From the NCBI GenBank assembly GCA_900759325.1, contig CAAEUW010000041.1, forward strand, positions 1 to 31,028: a DNA stretch of 31,028 bases. Direction: 5' to 3'. The notes beneath the pieces are model-generated. The model was not told the origin of the DNA. It did no database searches and worked only from the letters and a program-made list of their open reading frames with translations. The number at the start of each line of letters is the position of its first letter. Within the stretch, counting starts at the first letter, position 1. This DNA is from an uncultured Peptostreptococcus sp. Lineage in GTDB: Bacteria > Bacillota > Clostridia > Peptostreptococcales > Peptostreptococcaceae. Positions 6,425 to 15,105 of this stretch are shown piece by piece. The translations under genes were made by a program, and so were the position numbers.

Positions 6425-8266
6425 ATGGGAAAAGTAATAGGAATAGATTTAGGAACAACTAATTCATGTGTCGCAGTATTAGAAGGTGGAGAGCCAACAA
6501 TAATACCTAACAATGAAGGTATGAGAACTACTCCATCAGTAGTGGCTTTCACTAAAGATGGTGAAAGAATAGTAGGTGAGCCGGCTAAGAGACAGGCAGT
6601 AACAAACGCAGACAGAACTATAACATCAATCAAGACTCACATGGGTACTGATTACAAGGTGAACATAGACGGTAAGGACTATACTCCACAGGAAATCTCA
6701 GCTATTATACTACAGAAGCTAAAGGCTGACGCTGAAGCCTACCTTGGAGAAAAGGTGACTGAAGCTGTAATTACAGTTCCAGCCTACTTTACAGATGCAC
6801 AGAGACAGGCTACTAAGGATGCTGGTAAGATAGCAGGCCTAGAGGTTAAGAGAATTATCAACGAGCCAACAGCTGCATCACTAGCTTATGGTCTTGATAA
6901 GCTAGAAGAAGAAAAGAAAATCCTTGTATTTGACCTTGGTGGTGGTACTTTTGACGTTTCTTTACTAGAAATTGGTGATGGTACATTCGAAGTATTGGCT
7001 ACAGCTGGTAACAATAAGCTAGGTGGAGATGACTTTGACCAGGTTCTTATAGACTACTTGGCAAGTGAGTTTAAGAAGGCAGAAGGAATAGACCTTAAGG
7101 CTGACAAAATGGCTCTTCAGAGACTAAAGGAAGCAGCAGAAAAAGCCAAGAAGGAACTTTCTTCTACAATGACAACGAATATAAACCTTCCATTCATTAC
7201 TGCTACTGCAGAAGGTCCAAAGCACTTGAATATGGACTTGACTAGGGCTAAGTTCAATGAATTGACTGCTGAACTAGTTGCTAAGACTATGGGACCTACT
7301 GAACAGGCAATTAAGGATGCAGGTGTATCTGTATCAGAAATAGATGATGTACTACTTGTTGGTGGTTCTACAAGAATACCGGCAGTACAGGATGCTGTTA
7401 AGAAGTTTATAAACAAGGACCCACACAAGGGTATCAACCCAGATGAATGCGTTGCTGCAGGTGCTTCTATACAGGCAGGTGTACTAACAGGTGAAGTAAA
7501 TGATATACTTCTACTAGATGTTACTCCGCTTTCATTAGGTATAGAAACTCTAGGTAATGTATTTACTAAGATAATTGAAAGAAACACAACTATACCAACT
7601 AAAAAGTCACAGGTATTCTCTACAGCTGCTGACAACCAGACAGCAGTTGATATCCATGTATTACAGGGTGAAAGAGCTATGTCATATGACAATACAACTC
7701 TAGGTAGATTCCAGTTGACTAACATACCACCAGCAAAGAGGGGGGTACCTCAGATAGAAGTTACATTTGATATAGATGCTAATGGTATAGTAAATGTAAC
7801 AGCTAAGGACCTTGGAACTGGTAAGGAACAGAAGATAACTATAACTTCTAATACAAATATGTCAGAAGAAGAAATAGAAAAGAAGGTAAGAGAGGCTGAG
7901 GCTAATGCAGAGGCTGATAAGAAGAAGAAAGAAAAGATAGAAGCAATTAACCACGCTGAGGCTATAGCTTATCAGACAGAACAGACTCTAGTTGAGGCTG
8001 GAGAGAACATAGCAGCAGATGAAAAGACTGATATAGAAGCTTCTATAGCTAAGGTTAGAGAGGTTAAGGACAAGGAAGATGCTTCAGTTGAAGAAATCAA
8101 CGCTGCAGTAGAAGAGTTGATGGGCAAGTTCCAGAAGGTTTCTCAGGACCTATATGCTAAGGCTCAGGCAGCTCAGGCTCAGCAGGGTGGTCAGGAAGAA
8201 GCTCAGGACCAGCCAAAGGATGATAATGTAGTTGACGCTGACTTCACAGAAGTTGACGACAAGTAA
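6425..8266 (+). CDS. dnaK: Chaperone DnaK (Hsp70)
   Basis: This is the ATP-dependent Hsp70 chaperone that binds exposed hydrophobic segments, working with DnaJ and GrpE. Its 613 residues contain the ATPase domain with IGIDLGTTNSCVAV near the start, the phosphate loop DLGGGTFDVSLLE and the VGGSTRIPAVQ loop, the linker DVTPLSLGIETLG, the substrate-binding domain, and a helical lid ending in the usual acidic tail (DADFTEVDDK). The ATG at 6425 follows TTTTGGAGGTAATAAAA; the in-frame ATG 15 bases upstream lies within the ribosome site region. Codon choice is noticeably more regular than in neighbouring genes, as expected for high expression. Confidence 0.99.
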   Translation: MGKVIGIDLGTTNSCVAVLEGGEPTIIPNNEGMRTTPSVVAFTKDGERIVGEPAKRQAVTNADRTITSIKTHMGTDYKVNIDGKDYTPQEISAIILQKLKADAEAYLGEKVTEAVITVPAYFTDAQRQATKDAGKIAGLEVKRIINEPTAASLAYGLDKLEEEKKILVFDLGGGTFDVSLLEIGDGTFEVLATAGNNKLGGDDFDQVLIDYLASEFKKAEGIDLKADKMALQRLKEAAEKAKKELSSTMTTNINLPFITATAEGPKHLNMDLTRAKFNELTAELVAKTMGPTEQAIKDAGVSVSEIDDVLLVGGSTRIPAVQDAVKKFINKDPHKGINPDECVAAGASIQAGVLTGEVNDILLLDVTPLSLGIETLGNVFTKIIERNTTIPTKKSQVFSTAADNQTAVDIHVLQGERAMSYDNTTLGRFQLTNIPPAKRGVPQIEVTFDIDANGIVNVTAKDLGTGKEQKITITSNTNMSEEEIEKKVREAEANAEADKKKKEKIEAINHAEAIAYQTEQTLVEAGENIAADEKTDIEASIAKVREVKDKEDASVEEINAAVEELMGKFQKVSQDLYAKAQAAQAQQGGQEEAQDQPKDDNVVDADFTEVDDK

Positions 8267-8326
8267 TAATTATTGGACCTGGTATAGACAGGAGCAAAAA
8301 GATAGCCTATAATTGATAGGTAAAAT

Positions 8327-8365
8327 ACGACAATGGCTTGTGGATTTACCGCAAGCTATTGTTGT
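8327..8365 (+). repeat. Strong hairpin between dnaK and dnaJ
   Basis: Seventeen pairs (8327-8343 with 8349-8365, including G-T pairs) close a five-base loop ATTTA, with no mismatch. No T run follows, so it is not a classical terminator. It stands about 60 bases after the dnaK stop and just before the dnaJ ribosome site, where it could mark an mRNA processing or stability point that lowers DnaJ relative to DnaK. Confidence 0.65.
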
Positions 8366-8390
8366 TGAAATAGAGGGGAAGGTGTAAATT

Positions 8391-9545
8391 TTGGCCAATA
8401 AGGACTATTATGCAGTCTTAGGAGTAGAAAAGACTGCTGATGATAAAGAACTAAAAAAAGCATATAGAAAATTAGCCATGAAATACCATCCAGATAAGAA
8501 TCCTGACAACAAGGAAGCTGAAGAAAAGTTCAAGGAAGTAAATGAAGCCTATGAGGTATTGTCAGATCCACAAAAGAGACAAATCTATGACCAGTATGGT
8601 GCTGATGCAGTAAATGGTCAGGGTGGATTCGGAGGAGCTGGTGGCTTTAATGGGGCTGGCGACTTTGGAGATATATTTGGAGATATATTTGGAGACTTCT
8701 TTGGTGGGGGCTCTAGAGGATTTGGTGGCTTTGGTGGTTCCCAGAAGAGGGGACCTAGAAGGGGTGCTGATATTAGGCAACATATAGGAATTACCTTTGA
8801 AGAAGCAGTATTCGGGAAGAAGGTAAGTCTTAAGGTAAATAGAAGTGAAGAATGTGATGAATGTCATGGTACAGGATGCAAGCCTGGTACATCTAAGTCT
8901 ACATGTAATACATGTGGAGGTAGGGGTGTAATCAGTGAGGTTAGACAGACTATGTTTGGTAGTATGGCATCTCAGAGAGAGTGTCCAGACTGTCACGGTA
9001 CAGGTGAGAAGATTGAGAGTCCTTGTAGCAAGTGTGGTGGATCAGGATCAGTAAGAAAGACTAAGACAATAGAGGTAAATATACCAGCTGGTATAGATGA
9101 TGGTCAGACTATTAAGCTGGCAGGCCAGGGTGAATTTGGTGAACCAGGGGCACCTAGGGGTGACCTATACCTATGGATAGAAGTCAAGCCTCATAAGCTA
9201 TTCAAGAGGGATGGATTTGATATATATATGGATATTCCTATATCCTTTGTCCAGGCTACACTAGGTGATGAACTTGAGGTTCCTACTATAGATGGTAGCG
9301 TTAAGTACTCAATGCCACCAGGAACACAGACTGGAACTGTCTTTAGACTAAAGGGCAAGGGTATCCAGCGCATTAACTCGTCTACTAGGGGAGACCAGTA
9401 TGTAAAGGTCAATGTACAAATACCTAAGAAGATAAGTGATAAGCAGGTAGACCTATTGAAGAAGTTTGCAGAAGAAGATGGAGAAATCGTCAATGGCAGC
9501 AAGAAAAAGTTAGGTCAGAAGATAGAAGACTTCTTTACTAAATAG
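8391..9545 (+). CDS. dnaJ: Co-chaperone DnaJ (Hsp40)
   Basis: DnaJ delivers clients to DnaK and stimulates its ATPase. The 384-residue protein has the full type I layout: a J domain with the HPD triad (33-35), a Gly/Phe-rich segment (about 78-118) that includes GDIFGDIFGDFFGG, a zinc domain with four repeats (CDECHGTG 155, CNTCGGRG 172, CPDCHGTG 198, CSKCGGSG 212), and C-terminal substrate-binding domains. It starts with TTG, behind AGGGGAAGG 8 bases upstream. It lies 124 bases after dnaK, with a strong hairpin between them. Confidence 0.98.
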   Translation: MANKDYYAVLGVEKTADDKELKKAYRKLAMKYHPDKNPDNKEAEEKFKEVNEAYEVLSDPQKRQIYDQYGADAVNGQGGFGGAGGFNGAGDFGDIFGDIFGDFFGGGSRGFGGFGGSQKRGPRRGADIRQHIGITFEEAVFGKKVSLKVNRSEECDECHGTGCKPGTSKSTCNTCGGRGVISEVRQTMFGSMASQRECPDCHGTGEKIESPCSKCGGSGSVRKTKTIEVNIPAGIDDGQTIKLAGQGEFGEPGAPRGDLYLWIEVKPHKLFKRDGFDIYMDIPISFVQATLGDELEVPTIDGSVKYSMPPGTQTGTVFRLKGKGIQRINSSTRGDQYVKVNVQIPKKISDKQVDLLKKFAEEDGEIVNGSKKKLGQKIEDFFTK

Positions 9546-9559
9546 ACTGTAGGTAGGCT

Positions 9560-10276
9560 ATGGAAAAATTTAAGGAAAGAACAAGTATAATAATTGGAGA
9601 CCAAGCCTTAGAAAGACTAGACCGGTCAAGGGTGATAGTATTTGGTCTGGGTGGAGTTGGGAGTTATGTTGTTGAAGCCTTAGCTAGGGCAGGTGTAGGT
9701 CATTTGACCCTAGTAGACTTTGATGATGTAGATGCAACCAATATAAATAGGCAGCTACCAGCCCTTCATTCAACTATTGGGTCTAAGAAGGTAGAGGTAG
9801 TCCTAGAAAGGGTTAGGGATATAAACCCTGAAATAGATGTAAGAGGCTATGTATCCCTATATGATGATACTACATCTGACAGGCTCTTGGAAGGGCATTA
9901 TGACTATGTAGTTGATGCAATAGATATGGTAAAGTCAAAGATTCACCTTATAGATACCTGCTATAAGAGGGGGCTAAAAATTATTAGCTCTATGGGTATG
10001 GGTAATAAGCTAGACCCGTGCCAGATAGAGGTTAGCGACATACACAAGACAGAGATGTGTCCCCTAGCTAAGCTGGTCCGCAAGGAGGCTAAGCAAAGGG
10101 GTATAAAGAAGCTGACAGTGGTTTACTCAAAGGAAAAACCAAGCCAACCTAGGCTAGTTGAAGTTGATGGCAGGCAGGAAAGAATTAATGGTAGTATATC
10201 CTTTGTACCATCTGCTGGAGGTCTTGTAATTGCATCATATGTAGTTAGAGACCTATTGGGCCTGATATATAAGTAA
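9560..10276 (+). CDS. tcdA: tRNA threonylcarbamoyladenosine dehydratase TcdA
   Basis: TcdA (formerly CsdL/YgdL) is an E1-like ATP-dependent enzyme that dehydrates t6A37 in ANN-decoding tRNAs to cyclic t6A. The 238-residue protein begins with ERTSIIIGDQALERL, then the ATP-binding GLGGVGSYVVEALARAGVG, VDFDDVDATNINRQL (the Asn/Arg adenylation motif) and DAIDMVKSK, all typical of the YgdL-type E1 subgroup. The ATG lies 14 bases after dnaJ behind TAGGTAGG, so it is probably transcribed at the end of the heat-shock operon, in the place where many Firmicutes carry prmA. A ThiF/MoeB identity is less likely given the length and the ending. Confidence 0.93.
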   Translation: MEKFKERTSIIIGDQALERLDRSRVIVFGLGGVGSYVVEALARAGVGHLTLVDFDDVDATNINRQLPALHSTIGSKKVEVVLERVRDINPEIDVRGYVSLYDDTTSDRLLEGHYDYVVDAIDMVKSKIHLIDTCYKRGLKIISSMGMGNKLDPCQIEVSDIHKTEMCPLAKLVRKEAKQRGIKKLTVVYSKEKPSQPRLVEVDGRQERINGSISFVPSAGGLVIASYVVRDLLGLIYK

Positions 10277-10288
10277 ATCAAAAAGTTT

Positions 10289-10333
10289 AAAATCTATTCT
10301 GAAAGGTACTTCCCTTTGGAATAGATTTTTTTT
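10289..10333 (+). terminator. Terminator of the heat-shock operon
   Basis: AAAATCTATTC (10289-10299) pairs perfectly with GAATAGATTTT (10319-10329), followed by T through 10333. It overlaps the last codons of the convergent gene, so the coding sequence on the minus strand forms part of the stem. On the minus strand it is also followed by T-rich sequence and may stop both transcripts. Confidence 0.85.
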
Positions 10334-11160
10334 GTATTCCTAAGGTCAAAATAGAAGACCATATCACCATTTAGGTCTGTACGAAAGGTTTGGACCTGGT
10401 ATTTCTTTAGGGTATCCAGAGTTTCCTGGTGGGGGTGACCGTACTTATTTTTGTAGCCACAGGATATAGAGGCTATTTTTGGTCTTATTGTCCCTATAAA
10501 CTCATCGCAGGAGGCTGTCTTGCTACCGTGATGACCTGCCTTGAGGTATATGCATTTAGGTAGTTTGTAGTGGGTCAGGACCCCTCTTTCCATCTCTGAA
10601 TCTGCATCTCCAGTAAACATGAAGCTTGTGCCATCCTGGTATAAGGTGAAAATAAGAGAGTTCTTATTCTCATCAGTAGTAGATATATTTCTAGGAGACA
10701 GGACATTTATTAGGGTCTGATCAAACTTTAGTTGGCTCCCTGCCATAATTGGTGTGATTTTAATATTTTTGCGTCTACACACGTCCAGTATTTCTATTAG
10801 GTCGGTCTTTGAGGCCTTGGAAGGAGGGAAGTAGACCTTGTTAGTCGGGAACTCTTCTATAACCTTGTCTAGGCCACCAATATGGTCGCTGTCGAAGTGG
10901 GTACCTATGACAGCGTCAAGCCTTCTTATATGGGATCTCTTTAAGTGACGTATAACATTTCGGGAGTATTCATCTTCACCCCCATCTATTAGGATATTTT
11001 TATCATCTGGTGTCACTACTAGGGTTGAGTCGCCCTGGCCAACATCTATGACATGAATCTGAAGTTGGCCTTTATGTAGATTGCAGCCTGTAAGGCAAAA
11101 TACCATATACAGGAGAGTTAAAGAGGTTAGTAGGACCTTAAATAGGGATTTTTTACTCAT
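10294..11160 (-). CDS. Lipoprotein with ComEC-like metallo-beta-lactamase domain
   Basis: The 288-residue protein has a lipoprotein signal (hydrophobic 8-25, lipobox LTGC with Cys26), then a metallo-beta-lactamase fold of the ComEC C-terminal type: IHVIDVGQGDS (34-45), the metal site THFDSDHIGG (His88, Asp90, Asp92, His93), TGDAD (Asp185) and GHHGSK (His210, His211). It should be anchored on the outer face of the cell membrane. This domain family cleaves phosphodiesters; the ComEC version has been proposed to degrade the non-transported DNA strand. The ComEC encoded 2.7 kb away lacks this domain. The start ATG has AAGGAAG about 11 bases upstream. It is convergent with tcdA. Confidence 0.88.
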   Translation of the reverse strand: MSKKSLFKVLLTSLTLLYMVFCLTGCNLHKGQLQIHVIDVGQGDSTLVVTPDDKNILIDGGEDEYSRNVIRHLKRSHIRRLDAVIGTHFDSDHIGGLDKVIEEFPTNKVYFPPSKASKTDLIEILDVCRRKNIKITPIMAGSQLKFDQTLINVLSPRNISTTDENKNSLIFTLYQDGTSFMFTGDADSEMERGVLTHYKLPKCIYLKAGHHGSKTASCDEFIGTIRPKIASISCGYKNKYGHPHQETLDTLKKYQVQTFRTDLNGDMVFYFDLRNTKKIYSKGKYLSE

Positions 11161-11458
11161 AGATAAGCTTTCTTCCTTTCTAAATGTAATTTTATGGTTT
11201 ACATTTTTCTTCCTTGGGTATATAATATAACAGTTAGCTAAGTGACCAATTATTTTAATATCCTGGCCTGGTTCGGTCCTAGATAATCTAGGTACTTGTG
11301 ATTAAGGGGCGGGAATTTGGGTATTCAATAATGAGTGTCAAATAAATATAGTAAAGCTAAAATCAAGAGAAATTTTGTAATATTATATAGACAGTTTTCA
11401 AAATATTATTTAGTAATAGTTTAATATTTTGTTGGGTTAGAAGAATTGAGGAGATTTT
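11161..11458. other. Divergent promoter region with two dyads
   Basis: This 298-base gap separates divergent genes and must hold two promoters. A dyad AAATGTAA/TTACATTT lies at 11182-11206 near the lipoprotein gene start. A second, CAAAATATTA/TAATATTTTG (10-base perfect arms, 13-base centre), lies at 11399-11431 just before the DUF2156 gene and could be an operator or a hairpin. TATATTATA-type boxes are present but too AT-rich to choose among. Confidence 0.4.
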
Positions 11459-12364
11459 ATGGAATTTAAGGAAATAAATATTGAGGCCAAACCAATACTT
11501 GATAAGTACTTTGATTTGGTTAATTATGAAGCATGTGAATACTGTTTTAATACTTTATATATGTGGCAGCACGCCTACAAGACACATTACCATATAGGTG
11601 ATGGTTTTGCTATCCTGGTTGGAGAACATGATGGCGAGATATTCTCTATCCTTCCACTGGCTCCTGAGGATAAGATACCAGCAGCAATCGAGTATGCTAT
11701 CAACTTCTTTGATGATGGCAAGCACGAGATATATTTTAGGGGTATAGACCTAAACGTTGTAGAAATGTTGAAGGAATTATATCCTGGCAAGTTTGAGTAT
11801 ATAGAGGAGAGGGATATATTCGACTATATATACGATGCTGAGAAGCTAAGGACAGTCAAGGGAAGAAAATTGAGTAGTAAAAGAAATCACCTTAACTTCT
11901 TTAAGAGAGAATACGAAGGTAGGGTTGAGAGAAGGCTTTTAGACGAAAAGGACTTTCCTGAATGCTTTGCTTTATTAAAGGCTTGGTCTACAAGTAAGGA
12001 TGGAGACCAGGAATTTGAAGACAGTATAGACGATGAATACATAGGTATAAAGAAGTTGCTCGACAACTATGATGCCTTAAAGGACAAGCTAAAGGTTTAT
12101 GGTATATTCATAGATGGTAAGCTTGAAGCCTTTAGTATGGGTGAGAAGATAAATGACGAAATGGCCTTAGTTCATATAGAAAAGGCCAATGCAGAAATAA
12201 GAGGTCTATATCCATATATAAACCAGATGTTTATAAGTGATATTTTCCCAGATGTTAAGTGGGTAAATAGGGAAGAGGATATGGGTGTTGAAGGTCTAAG
12301 AAAGGCCAAGATGTCATACTACCCAGAGAGGTTTGTAGAGAAGTATACAGTAAGATCAATTTAA
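11459..12364 (+). CDS. DUF2156 domain protein (GNAT-like fold)
   Basis: The 301-residue soluble protein matches the DUF2156 family throughout: NYEACEYCFNTLYMWQ in the first half, a basic KLSSKRNHLNFFKREY segment at about 137-152, FIDGKLEAFSMGEKI, and the family's C-terminal signature WVNREEDMGVEGLRKAKMSY. The family shares its fold with the catalytic domain of MprF (lysylphosphatidylglycerol synthase) and FemX-like transferases, so transfer of an aminoacyl or acyl group is plausible, but the substrate is unknown. There is no membrane segment. ATG with GAGGAG upstream. It is followed at once by its own terminator, so it is probably transcribed alone. Confidence 0.88.
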   Translation: MEFKEINIEAKPILDKYFDLVNYEACEYCFNTLYMWQHAYKTHYHIGDGFAILVGEHDGEIFSILPLAPEDKIPAAIEYAINFFDDGKHEIYFRGIDLNVVEMLKELYPGKFEYIEERDIFDYIYDAEKLRTVKGRKLSSKRNHLNFFKREYEGRVERRLLDEKDFPECFALLKAWSTSKDGDQEFEDSIDDEYIGIKKLLDNYDALKDKLKVYGIFIDGKLEAFSMGEKINDEMALVHIEKANAEIRGLYPYINQMFISDIFPDVKWVNREEDMGVEGLRKAKMSYYPERFVEKYTVRSI

Positions 12365-12400
12365 TAATGCTGCTGGAGAATCAAACTAAAAATCAAATTT

Positions 12401-12450
12401 AAATAAAATAACACCCTCGTATATAACAATATGAGGGTGTTATTTTATTT
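12401..12450. terminator. Terminator after the DUF2156 gene
   Basis: An 18-base perfect inverted repeat (12401-12418 with 12433-12450, core AACACCCTC/GAGGGTGTT) encloses a 14-base loop and is rich in A upstream and T downstream, so it can end transcription in both directions. Confidence 0.88.
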
Positions 12451-12551
12451 AGAAATACCTAGAAGTTAATTAACAAAAAATTATTCATAGTTAGTCTTAG
12501 TCGAGCTAGCATGATATAATATAGGTAAGTGTATTTTGAAAGGAAGAAAAA

Positions 12552-13796
12552 ATGGAAATTAGATTTACAAATACAAATGAAAATCAGGGAGTAAGAGACC
12601 TTTGGACCTACTGTTTTACTGATAGTCAGGACTATGTGGACTTTTACTTTAAGAATAAGTACAATCCAGAAAAGACAATGGTAGTAGAGGATGGTGGCAG
12701 GATTCTGTCAGCTATCCACTTAAACCAGCATAGGGTCAAACTAGGAGGTAAGGACCTAGATACATCATATGTAGTAGGTGTATCAACCTTGGCAGAAGCA
12801 AGGGGAATGGGCTTCATGGCAGACCTTATGTCAAGATCTTTGTATCAAGTAGGGGCTATGGACCAGTCATTTGCTATCTTGATGCCAATAGACCACAGGC
12901 TTTATAGAACCTATGGTTTCGAGACATGTTATGATATTTTGGAGATCAAGCTTGATATATTTGACCTTAAAAAATTTAAGCTAGATGGTAGCTTTAAGAG
13001 AGCTAGCAAGGAGGATGCAGACGATTTAGTAGAAGTTTATTCGTCCGCTATAACTGCCTATAATGGATCTGCCCTTAGGGACCAGGCTTATTTTACTGAA
13101 TTTGTAGAGGAGATGGAAATAGAGGGTGGTTATATCTATATTTCCTATAGGGATGGACAGCCAACAGCCTATCTTGCCTATACGATTGATGGTGGAGACT
13201 TCTTTGTAAGAGAGGTATATTACAAGGATATGAAGTCCTACCAGTCAGTTTTAAAGTTCATATTTAACCACAATACCCAGTGTAAGACAGTCACCATAAA
13301 TACAGGTATAGATGATAGGCTGATGGATATACTAGATAATCCAAAGGACGCTAGTTTTACTATAAAATCATTTATGATGGCCAGGATAGTTGATATAGAA
13401 AACTTTTTAAGAGATCTAGAAATAAAGACAGGTCAAGAAGGTCATAGCCTTAATATCGAGATTAGTGACCCTGTAATTAGGGAAAATAATGGTATCTATA
13501 GCTTTGATAACAATACTGGGATACTAAGGGCTAGAAAGCATGGTAACGCAGTAACTGATTTATATGGACTTGCTGAAAATACAATGCTGGGAGATGATGG
13601 GGCTGTCTTAGAAAGACTTGTTGAGGACCCACCTGATATTGATATTAGCCTGACTATAAATGAATTAACAAGTCTTCTATTTGCTTATAGGACAATAGAG
13701 GATATATGCTTTATTAAGGGCATAGATGTAAGTGACAGTCTAAGGGCAATTTTTGATTTCAAGAAAAAGACAAACTATATTAATGAGTATGTTTAG
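12552..13796 (+). CDS. Eis-like GNAT acetyltransferase with SCP2-type C-terminus
   Basis: The 414-residue protein has the Eis layout: an N-terminal GNAT domain (to about 135) with VVGVSTLAEARGMGFMADLM, where RGMGFM occupies the acetyl-CoA loop, then LMPIDHRLYRTYGFE; a second GNAT-like domain (about 150-290); and a C-terminal sterol-carrier-like domain (about 300-400). Eis proteins acetylate amines on diverse substrates, including aminoglycosides in mycobacteria; the substrate of the Firmicutes versions is mostly unknown. ATG behind GAAAGGAAG. A TATAAT box at about 12514 suggests its own promoter. Confidence 0.88.
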   Translation: MEIRFTNTNENQGVRDLWTYCFTDSQDYVDFYFKNKYNPEKTMVVEDGGRILSAIHLNQHRVKLGGKDLDTSYVVGVSTLAEARGMGFMADLMSRSLYQVGAMDQSFAILMPIDHRLYRTYGFETCYDILEIKLDIFDLKKFKLDGSFKRASKEDADDLVEVYSSAITAYNGSALRDQAYFTEFVEEMEIEGGYIYISYRDGQPTAYLAYTIDGGDFFVREVYYKDMKSYQSVLKFIFNHNTQCKTVTINTGIDDRLMDILDNPKDASFTIKSFMMARIVDIENFLRDLEIKTGQEGHSLNIEISDPVIRENNGIYSFDNNTGILRARKHGNAVTDLYGLAENTMLGDDGAVLERLVEDPPDIDISLTINELTSLLFAYRTIEDICFIKGIDVSDSLRAIFDFKKKTNYINEYV

Positions 13797-13858
13797 GTAA
13801 TAGGTATATAAAGTAGGTCTTTTACATAAATCTGCCTATATGCTATAGAGGTGGTTTT

Positions 13859-15094
13859 ATGAGACGGTTTGGGCTACTTGTTCTAGCCCTAGTCCTAATG
13901 CTTAACTGGCAGAGGCTAGGGACAAGACAAGTGAGACAGGGTGACCCTGGTCTGGCTAAGGGAATTGTAACAAATATTGTTAAGAAAAAAAGGACGACAA
14001 ATTACTATATGAATGGGGTACTAGCAGTTGATTTTTCTGGTAAGGATAGGGGTCTACATGTAGGTGATAGGGTATGCATGACTGGTAAGTATAAAGATCT
14101 TGATGACTTGAAAATAAAGGATTTTGACTATGGAAGACATCTTAGGTCTAAGGGTATTGATACCTATATTGAGCTATCAAGTACACATTTGTATGGGAGG
14201 TCAGGAATCTATTATATGATTGGTAGGATGAAGGACTATTGCATAGAGGCCAACAAGTTTATGTACAAGTCCTATGGTGATATACTCAACTCTATAGTGC
14301 TTGGCTATAGGGGAGACCTAGATAAGGATGTGGTATATAACTTTAGGGATGCGGGAGTGAGTCATGTAATGAGTATTTCTGGGCTTCACATATCTATACT
14401 AGTAGGAATCTTCCTGGTCTTGGTAGGTAGGATTAATAGCTTAGGTAGGTTGGGACTATTATTTATATTACTTATCCTTTATAATTTACTGGTTGGAGGT
14501 GGACCTTCCATAACAAGGGCCATAGGTCTTAGCCTATTAGGGGCCATGACATACTTTCTAGATAGGAGACTTGATTCTATAAATATATTGGCCCTAATAG
14601 CCAGTATAATGATCTACCTAAATCCATATATTATATATAATATATCCTTCCAACTCAGCTTTTTAGCTGTTCTATCCATAGTTATATATGCCAAGTACTT
14701 ACGGAAGTATATATACACTGATTTTTTGAATACTTGCCTTGCTGCAAATATTTTGACCTTTCCATTAGTTCTATATAATTTTAAGACCTTTTCAATGGTT
14801 GGAGTGATAGGGAATATATTTATATTACCTTTTATAGGTCTGGTGGTATTTTTAGACATGCTTTCCTTGCTGGTTTATGGAATATCTATAGACTTAGCCT
14901 TATCAGTAGCATATATAAACAAGGCCATACTAGGACCAGTATATTATTTTCTAGAGAGGCTGGCAAATTATGGGGCCTATAATATGGAGATAAGATCAAT
15001 GAGCCCACTTATATTGATAGCCTACTATATAGGAGCCCTTGGACTTGCAATATTTTTAGAAATATATTATATTAAGGTGAACAAGACAGATTAG
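13859..15094 (+). CDS. comEC: ComEC/Rec2 competence channel, short form
   Basis: ComEC forms the membrane channel for single-stranded DNA in natural transformation. The 411-residue protein has one N-terminal membrane segment (5-17), a compact OB-like domain (DUF4131 region, about 30-110), then the competence domain with the family signature SHVMSISGLHISI (168-180) and about seven membrane helices to the end (LKVNKTD-type basic tail). It lacks the C-terminal metallo-beta-lactamase domain and the extra N-terminal helices of the roughly 775-residue Bacillus protein. The gene is not visibly broken: holA starts 11 bases after its stop. A separate lipoprotein with the missing domain type is at 10294-11160. 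ATG with AGAGGTGG upstream. Confidence 0.92.
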   Translation: MRRFGLLVLALVLMLNWQRLGTRQVRQGDPGLAKGIVTNIVKKKRTTNYYMNGVLAVDFSGKDRGLHVGDRVCMTGKYKDLDDLKIKDFDYGRHLRSKGIDTYIELSSTHLYGRSGIYYMIGRMKDYCIEANKFMYKSYGDILNSIVLGYRGDLDKDVVYNFRDAGVSHVMSISGLHISILVGIFLVLVGRINSLGRLGLLFILLILYNLLVGGGPSITRAIGLSLLGAMTYFLDRRLDSINILALIASIMIYLNPYIIYNISFQLSFLAVLSIVIYAKYLRKYIYTDFLNTCLAANILTFPLVLYNFKTFSMVGVIGNIFILPFIGLVVFLDMLSLLVYGISIDLALSVAYINKAILGPVYYFLERLANYGAYNMEIRSMSPLILIAYYIGALGLAIFLEIYYIKVNKTD

Positions 15095-15105
15095 ATGGAG
15101 GATTT

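Noticed and set aside
7117..7725. 202-codon open frame on the minus strand inside dnaK
   Set aside because: It lies wholly within the highly conserved dnaK gene, has no ribosome site and a composition expected from the complement of dnaK codons.
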